Assembly (NCBI RefSeq): GCF_016785095.1
Contig: NZ_JAEKJB010000015.1
Coordinates: 186,001-250,000 of the forward strand
Direction: 5' to 3'
From: Alloalcanivorax marinus
GTDB lineage: Bacteria > Pseudomonadota > Gammaproteobacteria > Pseudomonadales > Alcanivoracaceae
DNA: 64,000 bases
Of this stretch, positions 17,680-26,531 are shown piece by piece. Position numbers and translations under genes: made by a program. The notes under the pieces are model-generated. The model worked only from the letters and a program-made list of their open reading frames with translations. It did no database searches and had not been told where the DNA came from. The first letter of the stretch is position 1. Each line of letters opens with the position of its first letter.

Positions 17680-18415
17680 CGACCGAGAGTTCGTCGGCCA
17701 GGGCCTGGCCCTGCTCGAAATCCAGGGAACCCTCGTAGATGGCGCGGCCGGTGATGGCACCGGTGATGCCGGTGGCGTGGCTCTCGCACAGATTGCGCAC
17801 GTCGTCCAGGTCGGTGATGCCGCCGGAGGCGATCACCGGGATGGAGATCGACTCGGCGAGGCGCTCGGTGGCTTCCACATTGACGCCCTGCAGCATGCCG
17901 TCGCGGCTGATGTCGGTGTAGACGATGGCGACCACGCCGTCGTGCTCGAACTGGCGGGCCAGGTCCACCACGTCGATGTTGGTGACCTCCGCCCAGCCAT
18001 CGGTGGCGACTTTACCGTCCTTGGCATCCAGGCCGACGATGATGTGGCCCGGGAACCGACGGCACATGTCCTTGACGAATTGCGGTTCCTTCACCGCCTT
18101 GGTACCGATGATCACCCACTGCACGCCGGCATCCAGGTAGGCCTGGATGGTCTCGGCACCGCGGATACCGCCACCGATCTGAATCGGCAGGCCGGGGTGG
18201 GCGCGGGCGATGGCGTTAACGATCTCGCCGTTCACCGGCTCACCGGCGAAGGCACCGTTCAGGTCCACCAGGTGCAGGCGCCGGGCGCCTTTCTCCACCC
18301 AGTGGTCGGCCACCGCCACCGGGTCCTCGGAGAACACCGTGTCATCGTCCATGCGGCCTTGCTTAAGGCGCACGCATTTGCCGTCCTTCAGATCGATGGC
18401 GGGAATCAGTTGCAT
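17669..18415 (-). CDS. hisA: ProFAR isomerase (phosphoribosylformimino-AICAR-P isomerase)
   Basis: 248 aa. Catalytic Asp in IPAIDLKDGKCVRLKQG and the second in VYTDISRDGML; glycine-rich phosphate sites IQIGGGIRG and IASGGITDL. Performs the Amadori rearrangement of ProFAR to PRFAR, feeding HisF-HisH. The C-terminal Asp-Arg-Gly-stop is supplied by a REP arm, so the natural end may once have differed slightly. Confidence 0.97.
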   Translation of the reverse strand: MQLIPAIDLKDGKCVRLKQGRMDDDTVFSEDPVAVADHWVEKGARRLHLVDLNGAFAGEPVNGEIVNAIARAHPGLPIQIGGGIRGAETIQAYLDAGVQWVIIGTKAVKEPQFVKDMCRRFPGHIIVGLDAKDGKVATDGWAEVTNIDVVDLARQFEHDGVVAIVYTDISRDGMLQGVNVEATERLAESISIPVIASGGITDLDDVRNLCESHATGITGAITGRAIYEGSLDFEQGQALADELSVDRG

Positions 18416-18475
18416 GGGGTTCTCTCTGTTGCGAATACGGTTTCGAATGGCAGGCGCCGGGCACCGGCGCCGGGT

Positions 18476-19120
18476 CTAGGGCTGCCAGCGCAGGAAGTTG
18501 GCCAGCAGGCGCAGGCCGGCGTCGGCGCTTTTCTCCGGATGGAACTGCACCGCGAACACATTGTGCTTGGCCGCCGCCGCGGCGAAGGCGATGCCGTATT
18601 CACAGCGGCCGGCCAGCTCTTCCTCCGGTAATCCGGTGGCGCAATAGCTGTGCACGAAGTAGAAGCGGCTGTTGTCCTCGATGCCGTCCCAGACCGGATG
18701 ATCCAGGGTTTGCTGCACCTGGTTCCAGCCCATGTGCGGCACCTTCAGGCGCTGCCCGGTCTCGCCGAACTGCTCGCCGAAGAAACGGACCTGGCCGGAA
18801 AACACGCCCAGGCAATCCACCCCGTCGTTCTCCTCGCTGAAATCCATCATCGCCTGCATGCCGACGCAGATGCCGAGCACCGGCTTGTAGGCGTCGATGG
18901 CGTCGAGAATGGCGCGGTCCAGGCCGGTCTCGGTGATCACGCGGATGCAATCGCGAATCGCGCCGACGCCGGGGAACACCACGCGGTCGGCACCGCGCAC
19001 CTGATCCGGATCGCCGGTGATGACGATGCGCTGGCCGTCGGCGGCCATTTTCTCCAGCGCCTTGCCGGCGGAGTGGAGATTGCCCATGCCGTAATCGACC
19101 ACGGCCACGGTTTCAGTCAT
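18476..19120 (-). CDS. hisH: Imidazole glycerol phosphate synthase, glutaminase subunit
   Basis: 214 aa class-I glutamine amidotransferase. Nucleophile Cys in LGICVGMQAM, oxyanion region VFPGVGAIRD, and the His-Glu pair in AVQFHPEKSADAG. Produces ammonia from glutamine for HisF. It lies 10 bases after hisB and 60 bases before hisA in the his transcript. Confidence 0.97.
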   Translation of the reverse strand: MTETVAVVDYGMGNLHSAGKALEKMAADGQRIVITGDPDQVRGADRVVFPGVGAIRDCIRVITETGLDRAILDAIDAYKPVLGICVGMQAMMDFSEENDGVDCLGVFSGQVRFFGEQFGETGQRLKVPHMGWNQVQQTLDHPVWDGIEDNSRFYFVHSYCATGLPEEELAGRCEYGIAFAAAAAKHNVFAVQFHPEKSADAGLRLLANFLRWQP

Positions 19121-19130
19121 GGGAAGCCCT

Positions 19131-19739
19131 CTATTCCGGCTGTTCGGTCAGGGTGCCCTTGGTGCTGGGCGTGACGCCGGCCATGCGCGGGTCCGGCTCC
19201 ACCGCCACCCGCAGCGCGCGACCGAAGGCCTTGAACACGGTCTCGGCCTGGTGGTGGGCGTTCTTGCCACGCAGGTTGTCGATGTGCACGGTGATCATGG
19301 CGTGGTTGACCAGCCCCTGGAAGAACTCATAGAACAGGTCCACGTCGAAACCGCCGATCATGCCGCGGGTGAAGTCCACGAACATCTCCAGGCCGGGACG
19401 GCCGGACAGGTCGATCACCACCCGCGACAGAGCCTCGTCCAGGGGCACATAGCTGTGGCCGTAGCGGCGCACGCCCTTCTTGTCGCCCCAGGCGCGGGCC
19501 AGCGCCTGCCCCAGGGTGATGCCGACATCCTCCACCGTGTGGTGGGCATCGATGTGCAGGTCACCCTCGGCGTGGATCTCCAGATCGATCAGGCCGTGGC
19601 GGGCCACCTGATCCAGCATGTGCTCCAGGAAGGGCAGGCCGGTGTCCAGCTTGCTCTGCCCGGTGCCATCCAGGTTCACGCTGACGCGGATCCTGGTTTC
19701 CAGGGTGTTGCGCTCTACGGTGGCGCGGCGTTCGCTCAT
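19131..19739 (-). CDS. hisB: Imidazoleglycerol-phosphate dehydratase (monofunctional)
   Basis: 202 aa from ATG 19739 (MSERRATVERNTLETRIRVS), the usual IGPD start; the longer frame crosses into the divergent neighbour. Metal-binding motifs DIEIHAEGDLHIDAHHTVED-like (seen as the DLHIDAHHTVEDVG stretch) and the second HHQAE motif are intact. There is no fused HisB phosphatase domain, so histidinol-phosphatase must be encoded elsewhere. First gene of the local his transcript. Confidence 0.96.
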   Translation of the reverse strand: MSERRATVERNTLETRIRVSVNLDGTGQSKLDTGLPFLEHMLDQVARHGLIDLEIHAEGDLHIDAHHTVEDVGITLGQALARAWGDKKGVRRYGHSYVPLDEALSRVVIDLSGRPGLEMFVDFTRGMIGGFDVDLFYEFFQGLVNHAMITVHIDNLRGKNAHHQAETVFKAFGRALRVAVEPDPRMAGVTPSTKGTLTEQPE

Positions 19740-19826
19740 CGGTACCTCCAGAATGCGGAACACCGTATTATACGTACCCCCCGCGCCCCTCACCAGCGGG
19801 CACCGACATCGCGACCCGGAGACAGT

Positions 19827-20144
19827 ATGCCGATCACAGTGGAATTCCACCCGTCACGGCCGGAACTGGCGCAAACCTTCGCCCAGGTACTGCGCGACGA
19901 CCCGGACTACGCCGGCGATCTGGAGCTCACCCTCCAGGAAGGCGCCGCCAACGGCAACGAAATCGCCGCCGCCCATTTCAATGGCCGCCCGGTGGCCGTG
20001 GCGGTGCTGCATGGCGACAATCTGGCCTGGATGGTGGTGCACCCCGCCACCCGCGGACGCGGCGTGGGCCGCGACTTCCTGCGTGGCATCGAGGCGAAAC
20101 TGGGCCATGGCGTCACCCTGCCCGAGAAATGCCGGCGCGGTTGA
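19827..20144 (+). CDS. PanZ-like acetyl-CoA-sensing GNAT-fold protein
   Basis: 105 aa from ATG 19827 with GGAGA upstream. The GNAT motif A signature (VVHPATRGRGVGRDFLRGIE) is clear, preceded by a core strand HFNGRPVAVAVLHG. Length and layout recall PanZ/PanM, which binds acetyl-CoA and triggers PanD self-cleavage. That identity is likely but not certain. Its last 32 bases overlap the convergent kinase gene. Confidence 0.65.
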   Translation: MPITVEFHPSRPELAQTFAQVLRDDPDYAGDLELTLQEGAANGNEIAAAHFNGRPVAVAVLHGDNLAWMVVHPATRGRGVGRDFLRGIEAKLGHGVTLPEKCRRG

Positions 20145-22035
20145 GCCGGATCACCAGGGTGAAGCCCTGGTCCGGGCCCTCGCTCTCCGCCCAGACGCGC
20201 CCGCCGACCTGCTCCACCATCACCCGCGCCGTGGCCAGGGACAGCCCGTAGCCCTCCTCGTGATGACGCGAGCCCATCACGAAGAACGGCTCGAAAAGGC
20301 TCTCCAACTGCCCTGGCCCGGCCCCCCGACCAGCGTCGCTGACACGGATCTCCGCTTCCTCCGACAATGCCCGCCCGGTGATGCCGATGGGGCTGTCCGG
20401 ATGACTGAAACGAATCGCGTTGTCCAGAGCGATGGCCAGCACCTCTCGCAGCTCGGCCTCGTTGGCGCGCACCAACAGATCGGCCGGCACCCGGTTGTCC
20501 ACGGTCAGCCCGCGCTCGCGCAGAGCCCCGGCCCGACTGGCCAGCAGCGCCTCCAGCAACAACAGCGGCTGGCAGCGCTCCACCGGGGGCGCATCGTGGC
20601 GGTCGGCCAGATCGAAGTAACGCAGGGACGTGCTGACCATGCCCACCAGCCGCTGCTGCCCCTTGCGCACCATCGCCCGGGCATCGGCGGCCTGCTCGTC
20701 ATCCCCCAGGGAATCCGCGGCGCCGATCCAGTTGATCGGCGTGTTCAGCTCGTGGCTCACGTACTGCAGGAAGGTGGATTTGTCCCGGTTCATCTGCTCG
20801 ATCTCGCGCACATGGCGCTCCAGACTCTCGCGGGCCTCCTCGAACAGCTGGTTGCGCTCCTGCTCCAGGAAGCGGATGCGGTCCCCCAGCGCCAGGGACA
20901 GCATCACCACCACCCACAGCGCGCCGATGTGCGGCAGCATGGTGGTCACCGAGACGTAGGGCACCCAGTCCAGGTTGCCGAGCACGAAGATGAAAATCAG
21001 CCCCAGGAATACGAACCAGGCCGCCACGTACAGGCGCGCCGCCCGGTAGCCCCGGGACCAGACCGTCCAGCCCAGCCAGCTGAACAGCAGCACCGTGATC
21101 ACCACCAGCAGGGTGGACAGGTAATAGGACCAGGGCGCCGGAATCAGCAACTGCACCACCAGCAACACGGCGATGCCCAGCAAATAGCCCCGGATCAGCC
21201 GGTCATAGCGGGGAAAGCGCTCCTTGAGCCCGAGAAAGTGCCGCGAATACATGGCCAGCGCCGGCGTGCATATGTAGATGCCCAGCCAGTAGTACTCGTT
21301 AAGCTTGGGCACCTCCGGCCAAAGGAACTGCAACCCGAGGCCGTTGATGTTCAGGTTGAACACCGTTATGCCGACCAGAAAAGCGACGAAATACAGGTAC
21401 ACCGGCTCCTTCAGGGACAACGCCAGCAGGGCGTTGTAGATCACCATGATCAGCAGGCAGCCATAGAAGACGCCATACACCAGAATGTCCCGGTAGGTGT
21501 ACTCCACCAGGCCGGTGGCGCTGTACAGCATCGGCGAGAGGTTGATGGCGCCCTTGCCGCTGATACGCACATAGTAGTGCCGGGACGCCGGTGCGCCGGT
21601 TTCCAGGGGGAAGATGAAGGCGCGATGATCCATCAGGCGGTGCCGGAACGGCAGGGTGTCGCCCATGTCCACGCGCCGGTAGCCACCGTCCACGGTGGGC
21701 GCGAACAGGGTGATGTTATCCAGAATCGGGTAACGCTCCACCAGATACCAGTCCTCGCCGGCCACGGCGCCGGCGTCCAGGGCGAAGCGCAGCCAGATCA
21801 CGCTGCCGGTGAAGCCGAAATTCAGTTCCGCGGAATCGTTGGGCCGGAAGCGCGACGCCAGGCGACCGCGCACGGTCTGGAAGTCCCAGTGGCCTTCCGG
21901 GTCCACCAGCACATCCATGGACCGCGCCACCTCCACCTGGTCGCGCTCGCCGGAGAGAACCACCGGCTCCGCGCCCCGGGCCAGAGCACACCCCAGTAAC
22001 CCCAGCAAAACCAGGATATTACGGAACTTTAACAA
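20113..22035 (-). CDS. 7TMR-DISM sensor histidine kinase, orphan
   Basis: 640 aa, TTG start at 22035 supported by GGGGAGC upstream. Signal peptide ~1-21; 7TMR-DISMED2-type periplasmic domain (~30-170); seven membrane helices (~180-390); short coiled coil; HisKA with phospho-His in YVSHELNTPINWI (~428); HATPase with N box LDNAIRFSH and G2 box GYGLSLATA. The G1 box reads VSDAGRGAGPG, lacking the usual DxGxGIP form. No response regulator is adjacent. DISM domains are thought to bind carbohydrates or other small ligands. Confidence 0.88.
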   Translation of the reverse strand: MLKFRNILVLLGLLGCALARGAEPVVLSGERDQVEVARSMDVLVDPEGHWDFQTVRGRLASRFRPNDSAELNFGFTGSVIWLRFALDAGAVAGEDWYLVERYPILDNITLFAPTVDGGYRRVDMGDTLPFRHRLMDHRAFIFPLETGAPASRHYYVRISGKGAINLSPMLYSATGLVEYTYRDILVYGVFYGCLLIMVIYNALLALSLKEPVYLYFVAFLVGITVFNLNINGLGLQFLWPEVPKLNEYYWLGIYICTPALAMYSRHFLGLKERFPRYDRLIRGYLLGIAVLLVVQLLIPAPWSYYLSTLLVVITVLLFSWLGWTVWSRGYRAARLYVAAWFVFLGLIFIFVLGNLDWVPYVSVTTMLPHIGALWVVVMLSLALGDRIRFLEQERNQLFEEARESLERHVREIEQMNRDKSTFLQYVSHELNTPINWIGAADSLGDDEQAADARAMVRKGQQRLVGMVSTSLRYFDLADRHDAPPVERCQPLLLLEALLASRAGALRERGLTVDNRVPADLLVRANEAELREVLAIALDNAIRFSHPDSPIGITGRALSEEAEIRVSDAGRGAGPGQLESLFEPFFVMGSRHHEEGYGLSLATARVMVEQVGGRVWAESEGPDQGFTLVIRLNRAGISRAG

Positions 22036-22122
22036 AAGCGGCTCCCCAAAGCGTGATATTCGTTATGATGTCCCGCAAACATAATCCCGGCCCCTGGCCC
22101 GAGGCGCAAGGAGAGGCTCGTT

Positions 22123-24348
22123 ATGGCACGCGCGATTAAAATCGTGGTCATCGTCCTGGTGGCCATCGTGGTATTGCTCGCCGCCACGGTGTTCGTGATC
22201 ACCCAGGTGATCGACCCCAATGATTTCAAACCGCAGATCCGTGAGCAGGCGCTCACTCAGGCCAATCTGGAGCTGGAGATCCCCGGCGAACTGGACTGGC
22301 AGTTCTGGCCCTCCCTGGGCGTCAGCCTGGGCCGCACCGAAGCGCGCCTGCCCGACGAGGAAGAGCTGTTCGCCGCCATCGACAGCGCCAGCGTCAGCGT
22401 GGCGGTCTGGCCGCTGCTGTTCGGCAACGTGGAAATGGACGGCGTCACCCTGGACGGCCTGGAAGTGAACCTGGTGGAAACCGCCGACGGCGCCAACTGG
22501 GAGAAAATCGGCCCGCAAGAGGACGCCGAGCAGCCCGCCGCCGAGGAGGAGCAACCCGCCGAGGACAGCGAAGGCGGCACCCTGGACATCCCGCTGACCA
22601 TCCCCAGCGTCGCCATCACTAACGGCCAGGTGAGCTACCGCAACACCACCGATGGCACTGACATCCGCGTCGAGCATTTCAACTTCGAGGCCCAGGACGT
22701 GAGCCTGGAAGAGCCCTTCCCCATGCAGCTGTCGCTGCGCTACCAGGACCAGAGCGACGTGCGCGTGGACCTGAGCCTGGATACCACCCTGGCCGCCAAC
22801 CTGGACAGCAACCACTTCGTGCTCGACCCCATGACCCTGGACGCCCAGATCGGCGGCCTCACGGTCAACCCGGTGGACGTGCACCTGGAGCAGAAGCTGG
22901 ACGTGAACCTGGACGAGGACCGCGCCGCCGTCTCCGGCCTGCTGCTGGAAGCCGCCGGCACCCGCACCACCGGCGACGCCACCGTCACCGGCCTGACCGG
23001 CGACATGAAGGTGGCCGGCCAGATCAAGACCGAGCCCTTCGACGTCAACAAGGCCCTTGAGGCGATCGGCGAGCAACCCATCGAGACCCGCGACGATGCC
23101 GTCCTGAGCAAAGTAGCCCTGGACGCCACCCTGGCCGGCCCCGCCGGCAGCGTGATGGTGGACCCGCTCAAGGTCACCCTGGACAGCAGCACCCTGAGCG
23201 GCAAGGCCGGCCTGGAAAGCCTGGACACCGGCAAGATCGTGTTCGACCTGGTGCTCGACAAGATCACCCTGGACGGCTACCTGCCGCCGGAAAGCGGCGA
23301 CGATAAAGAGGAAGCGCCCACCGGCGCCGGCGGTGGCGCCGGCAAGCAGGCCGGCACCGAGCAGCTCTCGGAAGCCGAGCTGATCCCCGTGGAAAGCCTG
23401 CGCCCGCTGGTCATGGACGGCCAGCTCAAGGTCAACGAACTCAATTTCGAGACCATCCAGGCCAAGGACCTGACTTTCAAGGTCACCGCCAATAACGGCG
23501 TGCTGCGCCTGGCCCAGGCCTCCGGCCAGACCCTCAACGGCAGCTTCGCCGGTAGCGGCAGCCTGGACGTCTCCGGCAAAACGCCGCGCATCAGCTACAA
23601 GCAGAAAGTCACCAGCATGCAACTGCAGCCACTGGTCACCCTGGCCCTGGGCGAGGACCTGGCCAAGGGCCTGTTCTCCCTGGACATGAACTTCAACGCC
23701 GCCGGCAACAGCGAGAAGGCCCTGGTGCAATCCGCCAAGGGCAACGCCACCGTCAATCTGGCGGACGGTACCGTGCGCGGCCTCAACCTCTACAACACCC
23801 TGGTCGGTGGCGTGAACGACATGCTCGGCCGCTTCCAGGGCCTCAGCGCCCTGATTCCCAACCAGGAATCCGGCAAGCTGCCCAACGCGCTGTCCGAGGA
23901 CACCAAGATCATCGACCTGACCACCAAGGCCAGCCTCGACAAACAGGTCGCCAACCTGGACAGCCTGGAAGCCAAACTGGAAAAAGGTACCCTCTCCGGC
24001 AACGGCTGGCTCAACCTGCTGACCCAGGAATTCGACCTCAAGGTGGGCATGCAATCCCCGGAACTGGGCGGCAGCAAATACCTGGAAGACGTCACCTGGC
24101 CGCTGCGCTGCCAGGGCAGCCTGGCCGGCAGCCCCGCCAAGTGGTGTGGCCCGGACCGCGACGGCTTCGCCAAGATCGCCCAACAGGCCGCCACCAACGC
24201 CGCCAAGAGCAAGCTCAAGGACAAGCTCGGCATCGACGCGGAAGGCGACACCACCGAAGAGGTGCTCAAGAACGCCGCCAAGAAGAAAGCCGAGGAAAAA
24301 ATCCAGGAAGAGCTGGGCGACAAGCTCAAGGGGCTGTTCAACCGGTGA
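22123..24348 (+). CDS. AsmA family envelope protein
   Basis: 741 aa. One N-terminal membrane helix (residues ~5-27, IKIVVIVLVAIVVLLAATVF) and a long periplasmic part with the AsmA start (DPNDFKPQIREQAL) and AsmA C-terminal region (SGSLDVSGKTPRISYKQKV). Recent work places AsmA-like proteins as bridge-like lipid carriers between the two membranes. An acidic linker rich in E and Q lies near 128-150, and the C-terminus is Lys/Ala-rich helical. Strong site AAGGAGAGG precedes the ATG. mutY overlaps its stop by four bases. Confidence 0.9.
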   Translation: MARAIKIVVIVLVAIVVLLAATVFVITQVIDPNDFKPQIREQALTQANLELEIPGELDWQFWPSLGVSLGRTEARLPDEEELFAAIDSASVSVAVWPLLFGNVEMDGVTLDGLEVNLVETADGANWEKIGPQEDAEQPAAEEEQPAEDSEGGTLDIPLTIPSVAITNGQVSYRNTTDGTDIRVEHFNFEAQDVSLEEPFPMQLSLRYQDQSDVRVDLSLDTTLAANLDSNHFVLDPMTLDAQIGGLTVNPVDVHLEQKLDVNLDEDRAAVSGLLLEAAGTRTTGDATVTGLTGDMKVAGQIKTEPFDVNKALEAIGEQPIETRDDAVLSKVALDATLAGPAGSVMVDPLKVTLDSSTLSGKAGLESLDTGKIVFDLVLDKITLDGYLPPESGDDKEEAPTGAGGGAGKQAGTEQLSEAELIPVESLRPLVMDGQLKVNELNFETIQAKDLTFKVTANNGVLRLAQASGQTLNGSFAGSGSLDVSGKTPRISYKQKVTSMQLQPLVTLALGEDLAKGLFSLDMNFNAAGNSEKALVQSAKGNATVNLADGTVRGLNLYNTLVGGVNDMLGRFQGLSALIPNQESGKLPNALSEDTKIIDLTTKASLDKQVANLDSLEAKLEKGTLSGNGWLNLLTQEFDLKVGMQSPELGGSKYLEDVTWPLRCQGSLAGSPAKWCGPDRDGFAKIAQQAATNAAKSKLKDKLGIDAEGDTTEEVLKNAAKKKAEEKIQEELGDKLKGLFNR

Positions 24349-25433
24349 GTGAACCGCTCGGCGAACCGGCCTTCAGCGAGGCCGTGCTGGCCTGGTATGA
24401 CCAGCACGGCCGCAATGACCTGCCCTGGCAGCACCCTCGCACCCCCTACCGGGTGTGGGTCTCGGAGATCATGCTTCAGCAGACCCAGGTGACCACCGTG
24501 ATCGGCTACTTCGAGCGCTTCATGGCCACCTTCCCGGACGTGCGCGCCCTGGCCGCCGCCGACGTGGACCAGGTGCTGCACCTGTGGACCGGCCTGGGCT
24601 ACTACGCCCGCGCCCGCAACCTGCACAAGGCCGCCCGCCAGCTGGTGGAGGAACACGGCGGCGACTTCCCCGAGACCGTGGACGAAGTGGCCACCCTGCC
24701 CGGCGTCGGCCGCTCCACCGCCGGCGCCATCCTGGCCCAGAGCCGTGGCGTGCGCGCCCCGATCCTGGACGGCAACGTCAAACGGGTGCTCACCCGCCTG
24801 CACGCCGTACCCGGCTGGCCCGGCAAGAAACCGGTGGAAAACCGCCTCTGGGAACTGGCCGAGCACCACACCCCTCATGAACGTCTGGCGGACTACACCC
24901 AGGCGGTCATGGACCTGGGCGCCACCCTCTGCGTGCGCCGCCCCGACTGCCCGCGCTGCCCGGTGATCCATCTCTGTCAGGCCCACGCCGACGGCAACCC
25001 CCAGGACTACCCGGGCCGCAAACCGGCCAAGGACAAACCGGTGCGCGCCGCCCGCATGCTGATCCTGCAAGCCGGCGACGGCCGCGTCTGGCTGGAACCG
25101 CGCCCGCCCAGCGGCATCTGGGGCGGCCTCTGGTGCTTCCCCCAGCTGGACGCGTCATCCGAAAGCCCGGACGACGCCCAGCACGACGCCCTGGAACGCC
25201 GTGGCCTGGCCGCCCGCGACCAGGAAAACCTGCCCGGCTTCCGCCACACCTTCAGCCACTTCCACCTGGACATCGAACCGCGTCTGATCCGGGTGGACAG
25301 CCACGGCGAGGCCGTGCAGGATGCCGAGGGCCGCTGGGTGAGCCCCGCCGACCCCGGCGAACTGGGCCTCGCCGCCCCGGTCAAGAAACTGCTCGATCAG
25401 CTCCACGGCCCCCGCCAACGGGGCCTGCTGTAA
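24345..25433 (+). CDS. mutY: Adenine DNA glycosylase MutY
   Basis: 362 aa, GTG start at 24345 overlapping the asmA stop (GTGA). The helix-hairpin-helix LPGVGRSTAGAI, catalytic Glu in WVSEIMLQQTQV, Asp in ILDGNVKRVL and [4Fe-4S] ligands C-x6-C-x2-C-x5-C (CVRRPDCPRCPVIHLC) are all present. A C-terminal NUDIX-like domain recognises 8-oxoG (GIWGGLWCFPQL). Removes A opposite 8-oxoG. The asmA-mutY-yggX order is common in pseudomonads. Confidence 0.97.
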   Translation: MSEPLGEPAFSEAVLAWYDQHGRNDLPWQHPRTPYRVWVSEIMLQQTQVTTVIGYFERFMATFPDVRALAAADVDQVLHLWTGLGYYARARNLHKAARQLVEEHGGDFPETVDEVATLPGVGRSTAGAILAQSRGVRAPILDGNVKRVLTRLHAVPGWPGKKPVENRLWELAEHHTPHERLADYTQAVMDLGATLCVRRPDCPRCPVIHLCQAHADGNPQDYPGRKPAKDKPVRAARMLILQAGDGRVWLEPRPPSGIWGGLWCFPQLDASSESPDDAQHDALERRGLAARDQENLPGFRHTFSHFHLDIEPRLIRVDSHGEAVQDAEGRWVSPADPGELGLAAPVKKLLDQLHGPRQRGLL

Positions 25434-25452
25434 ACCGAACCACGAGGACGCC

Positions 25453-25737
25453 ATGACCCGCACCGTGTTCTGCCGCAAGCACCAGCAGGAAATGGAAGGC
25501 CTGGATAAACCGCCCTTCCCCGGCCCCAAGGGCCAGGACATCTACGAAAACGTGTCCCGCGCCGCCTGGCAGGAATGGCTCCATCACCAGACCCTGCTGA
25601 TCAACGAGAAACATCTGAACGTCATGGACCCCAAGGCCAAGGCCTTCCTGGACGAGCAACGCGAGCGTTTTTTGAACAACGAAAGCGTAGAAAAAGCAGA
25701 GGGTTACGTTCCCCCCACCAAAGACGCCAATCAATAG
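25453..25737 (+). CDS. yggX: Fe(2+)-trafficking protein YggX
   Basis: 94 aa with the canonical N-terminus TRTVFCRKHQQEMEGLD, including the conserved Cys. It lies 19 bases after mutY, so it is likely co-transcribed. The family protects Fe-S enzymes under oxidative stress and is paired with mutY in many gammaproteobacteria. Confidence 0.96.
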   Translation: MTRTVFCRKHQQEMEGLDKPPFPGPKGQDIYENVSRAAWQEWLHHQTLLINEKHLNVMDPKAKAFLDEQRERFLNNESVEKAEGYVPPTKDANQ

Positions 25738-25747
25738 CCCCGCGCCC

Positions 25748-25776
25748 TTGACGGCGCCGGGGTCAGCCGCTTTAAT
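25748..25776 (+). promoter_or_regulatory. Sigma-70 promoter of tRNA-Phe
   Basis: TTGACG (25748-25753) and TTTAAT (25771-25776) are spaced by exactly 17 bases and end 10 bases before the tRNA. The GC-rich bases just after the -10 resemble a stringent discriminator. Confidence 0.8.
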
Positions 25777-25786
25777 ACGCCCCCAC

Positions 25787-25862
25787 GCCCGGATAGCTCA
25801 GTCGGTAGAGCAGGGGATTGAAAATCCCCGTGTCGGTGGTTCGATTCCGCCTCCGGGCACCA
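25787..25862 (+). tRNA. tRNA-Phe (GAA)
   Basis: 76 nt with encoded CCA. Acceptor GCCCGGA pairs with TCCGGGC; D arm GCTC-AGTCGGTAGA-GC; anticodon stem GGGGA-TTGAAAA-TCCCC with anticodon GAA; T arm GGTGG-TTCGATT-CCGCC. All four arms fold. Followed within five bases by an intrinsic terminator. Confidence 0.98.
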
Positions 25863-25867
25863 GATAC

Positions 25868-25901
25868 AAAAAAGCCCCGCTCGAAAGAGTGGGGCTTTTT
25901 T
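25868..25901 (+). terminator. Intrinsic terminator of tRNA-Phe
   Basis: GCCCCGCTC-GAAA-GAGTGGGGC (25874-25895, one G-U pair, GNRA loop) flanked by A6 and T6. Pairing extends outward through AGATAC/GTATCT, so it also works in the reverse direction. Confidence 0.93.
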
Positions 25902-25906
25902 GTATC

Positions 25907-26245
25907 TGGTGCCCGGAGGCCGGATGAGGAACCACCGCCTGGTTCGACCAAACGCGCCAGCGTTTGGCGACGAGCGCGCAGCGCGAAGCCCGAAGGGTCG
26001 GAACAGCCCAAAGGCTGTTCCGATCAATCCGCCTCCGGAATGGAAAGCCCGCTCGCAGAGCGGTGCCTTTTTGTACCCGGCACCCGGAGGCCGGATGAGG
26101 AACCACCGCCTGGTTCGACCAAATGCACCGCATTTGGCGACGAGCGCGCAGCGCGAAGCCCGAAGGGTCGGAACAGCCCAAAGGCTGTTCCGATCAATCC
26201 GCCTCCGGAATAAAAAGCCCGCTCGCCAGAGCGGCGCCTTTTTAC
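25907..26245. repeat. Two-copy ~171-nt tandem array with tRNA-3'-end mimics and repeated terminators
   Basis: Unit 1 begins near 25911 and unit 2 near 26082; period 171 at the left end and 170 at CGATCAATCC (26021, 26191). Each unit has an inverted mimic of the tRNA-Phe 3' end (GCCCGGAGGC..GGAACCACCG), several hairpins (AAACGC/GCGTTT or AAATGC/GCATTT; GAACAGCC-CAAA-GGCTGTTC), a forward tRNA-3'-like CAATCCGCCTCCGG and a terminator-like hairpin with T5 (26047-26072, 26216-26242). No integrase or transposase. Frames here are spurious. Confidence 0.85.
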
Positions 26246-26531
26246 ACCAGGCCCCCTGCGGCCTCCCTCACCATCCGGCCACCAAACCGTCATTCCCCAA
26301 TACCCTCCCCGTAGTCCCACCCACTCAACAACAACCACTTAGCGGCCCCCCTGGCCCGATCGGATTCCCGCTGCCCTTCCCCGCACCCCCTGACAACGAT
26401 CTGTCGTTTTCCGGAAGCGCAAAATTATTCGTAATGGAACCAAAGCGACATTCGCTCTCGATAGCGTGATTCATGCGGCACCCGCCGCGGGGATTACTCA
26501 TAAATCGCACCCAATATCGAGGGAATGACTC
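26246..26531. other. Intergenic stretch upstream of the phosphate-binding-like gene
   Basis: About 286 bases with no gene. The last part is AT-richer and contains GACAACGATCTGTC (26391-26404), a short inverted repeat around one CTGTC half-site that weakly recalls a Pho box; I would not call it one. GAGGGA precedes the ATG at 26532. Confidence 0.4.

Noticed and set aside
25907..26245. The tandem units as a CRISPR array
   Set aside because: Only two long (~171 nt) copies with near-identical interiors; no short direct repeats with unique spacers and no cas genes.
25787..26245. tRNA-Phe 3' end as an att site of an integrated element
   Set aside because: The repeats are mostly inverted tRNA-end mimics within 400 bases, and no integrase or foreign gene block follows.
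26391..26404. Pho box before the PstS-like gene
   Set aside because: Only one CTGTC half-site is visible and the 11-base direct-repeat pattern of a Pho box is missing.
25731..26469. Several overlapping frames across tRNA-Phe and the array (Arg/Ser/Gly-rich peptides)
   Set aside because: They translate tRNA and structured repeats, a known source of spurious proteins; no ribosome sites or family match.
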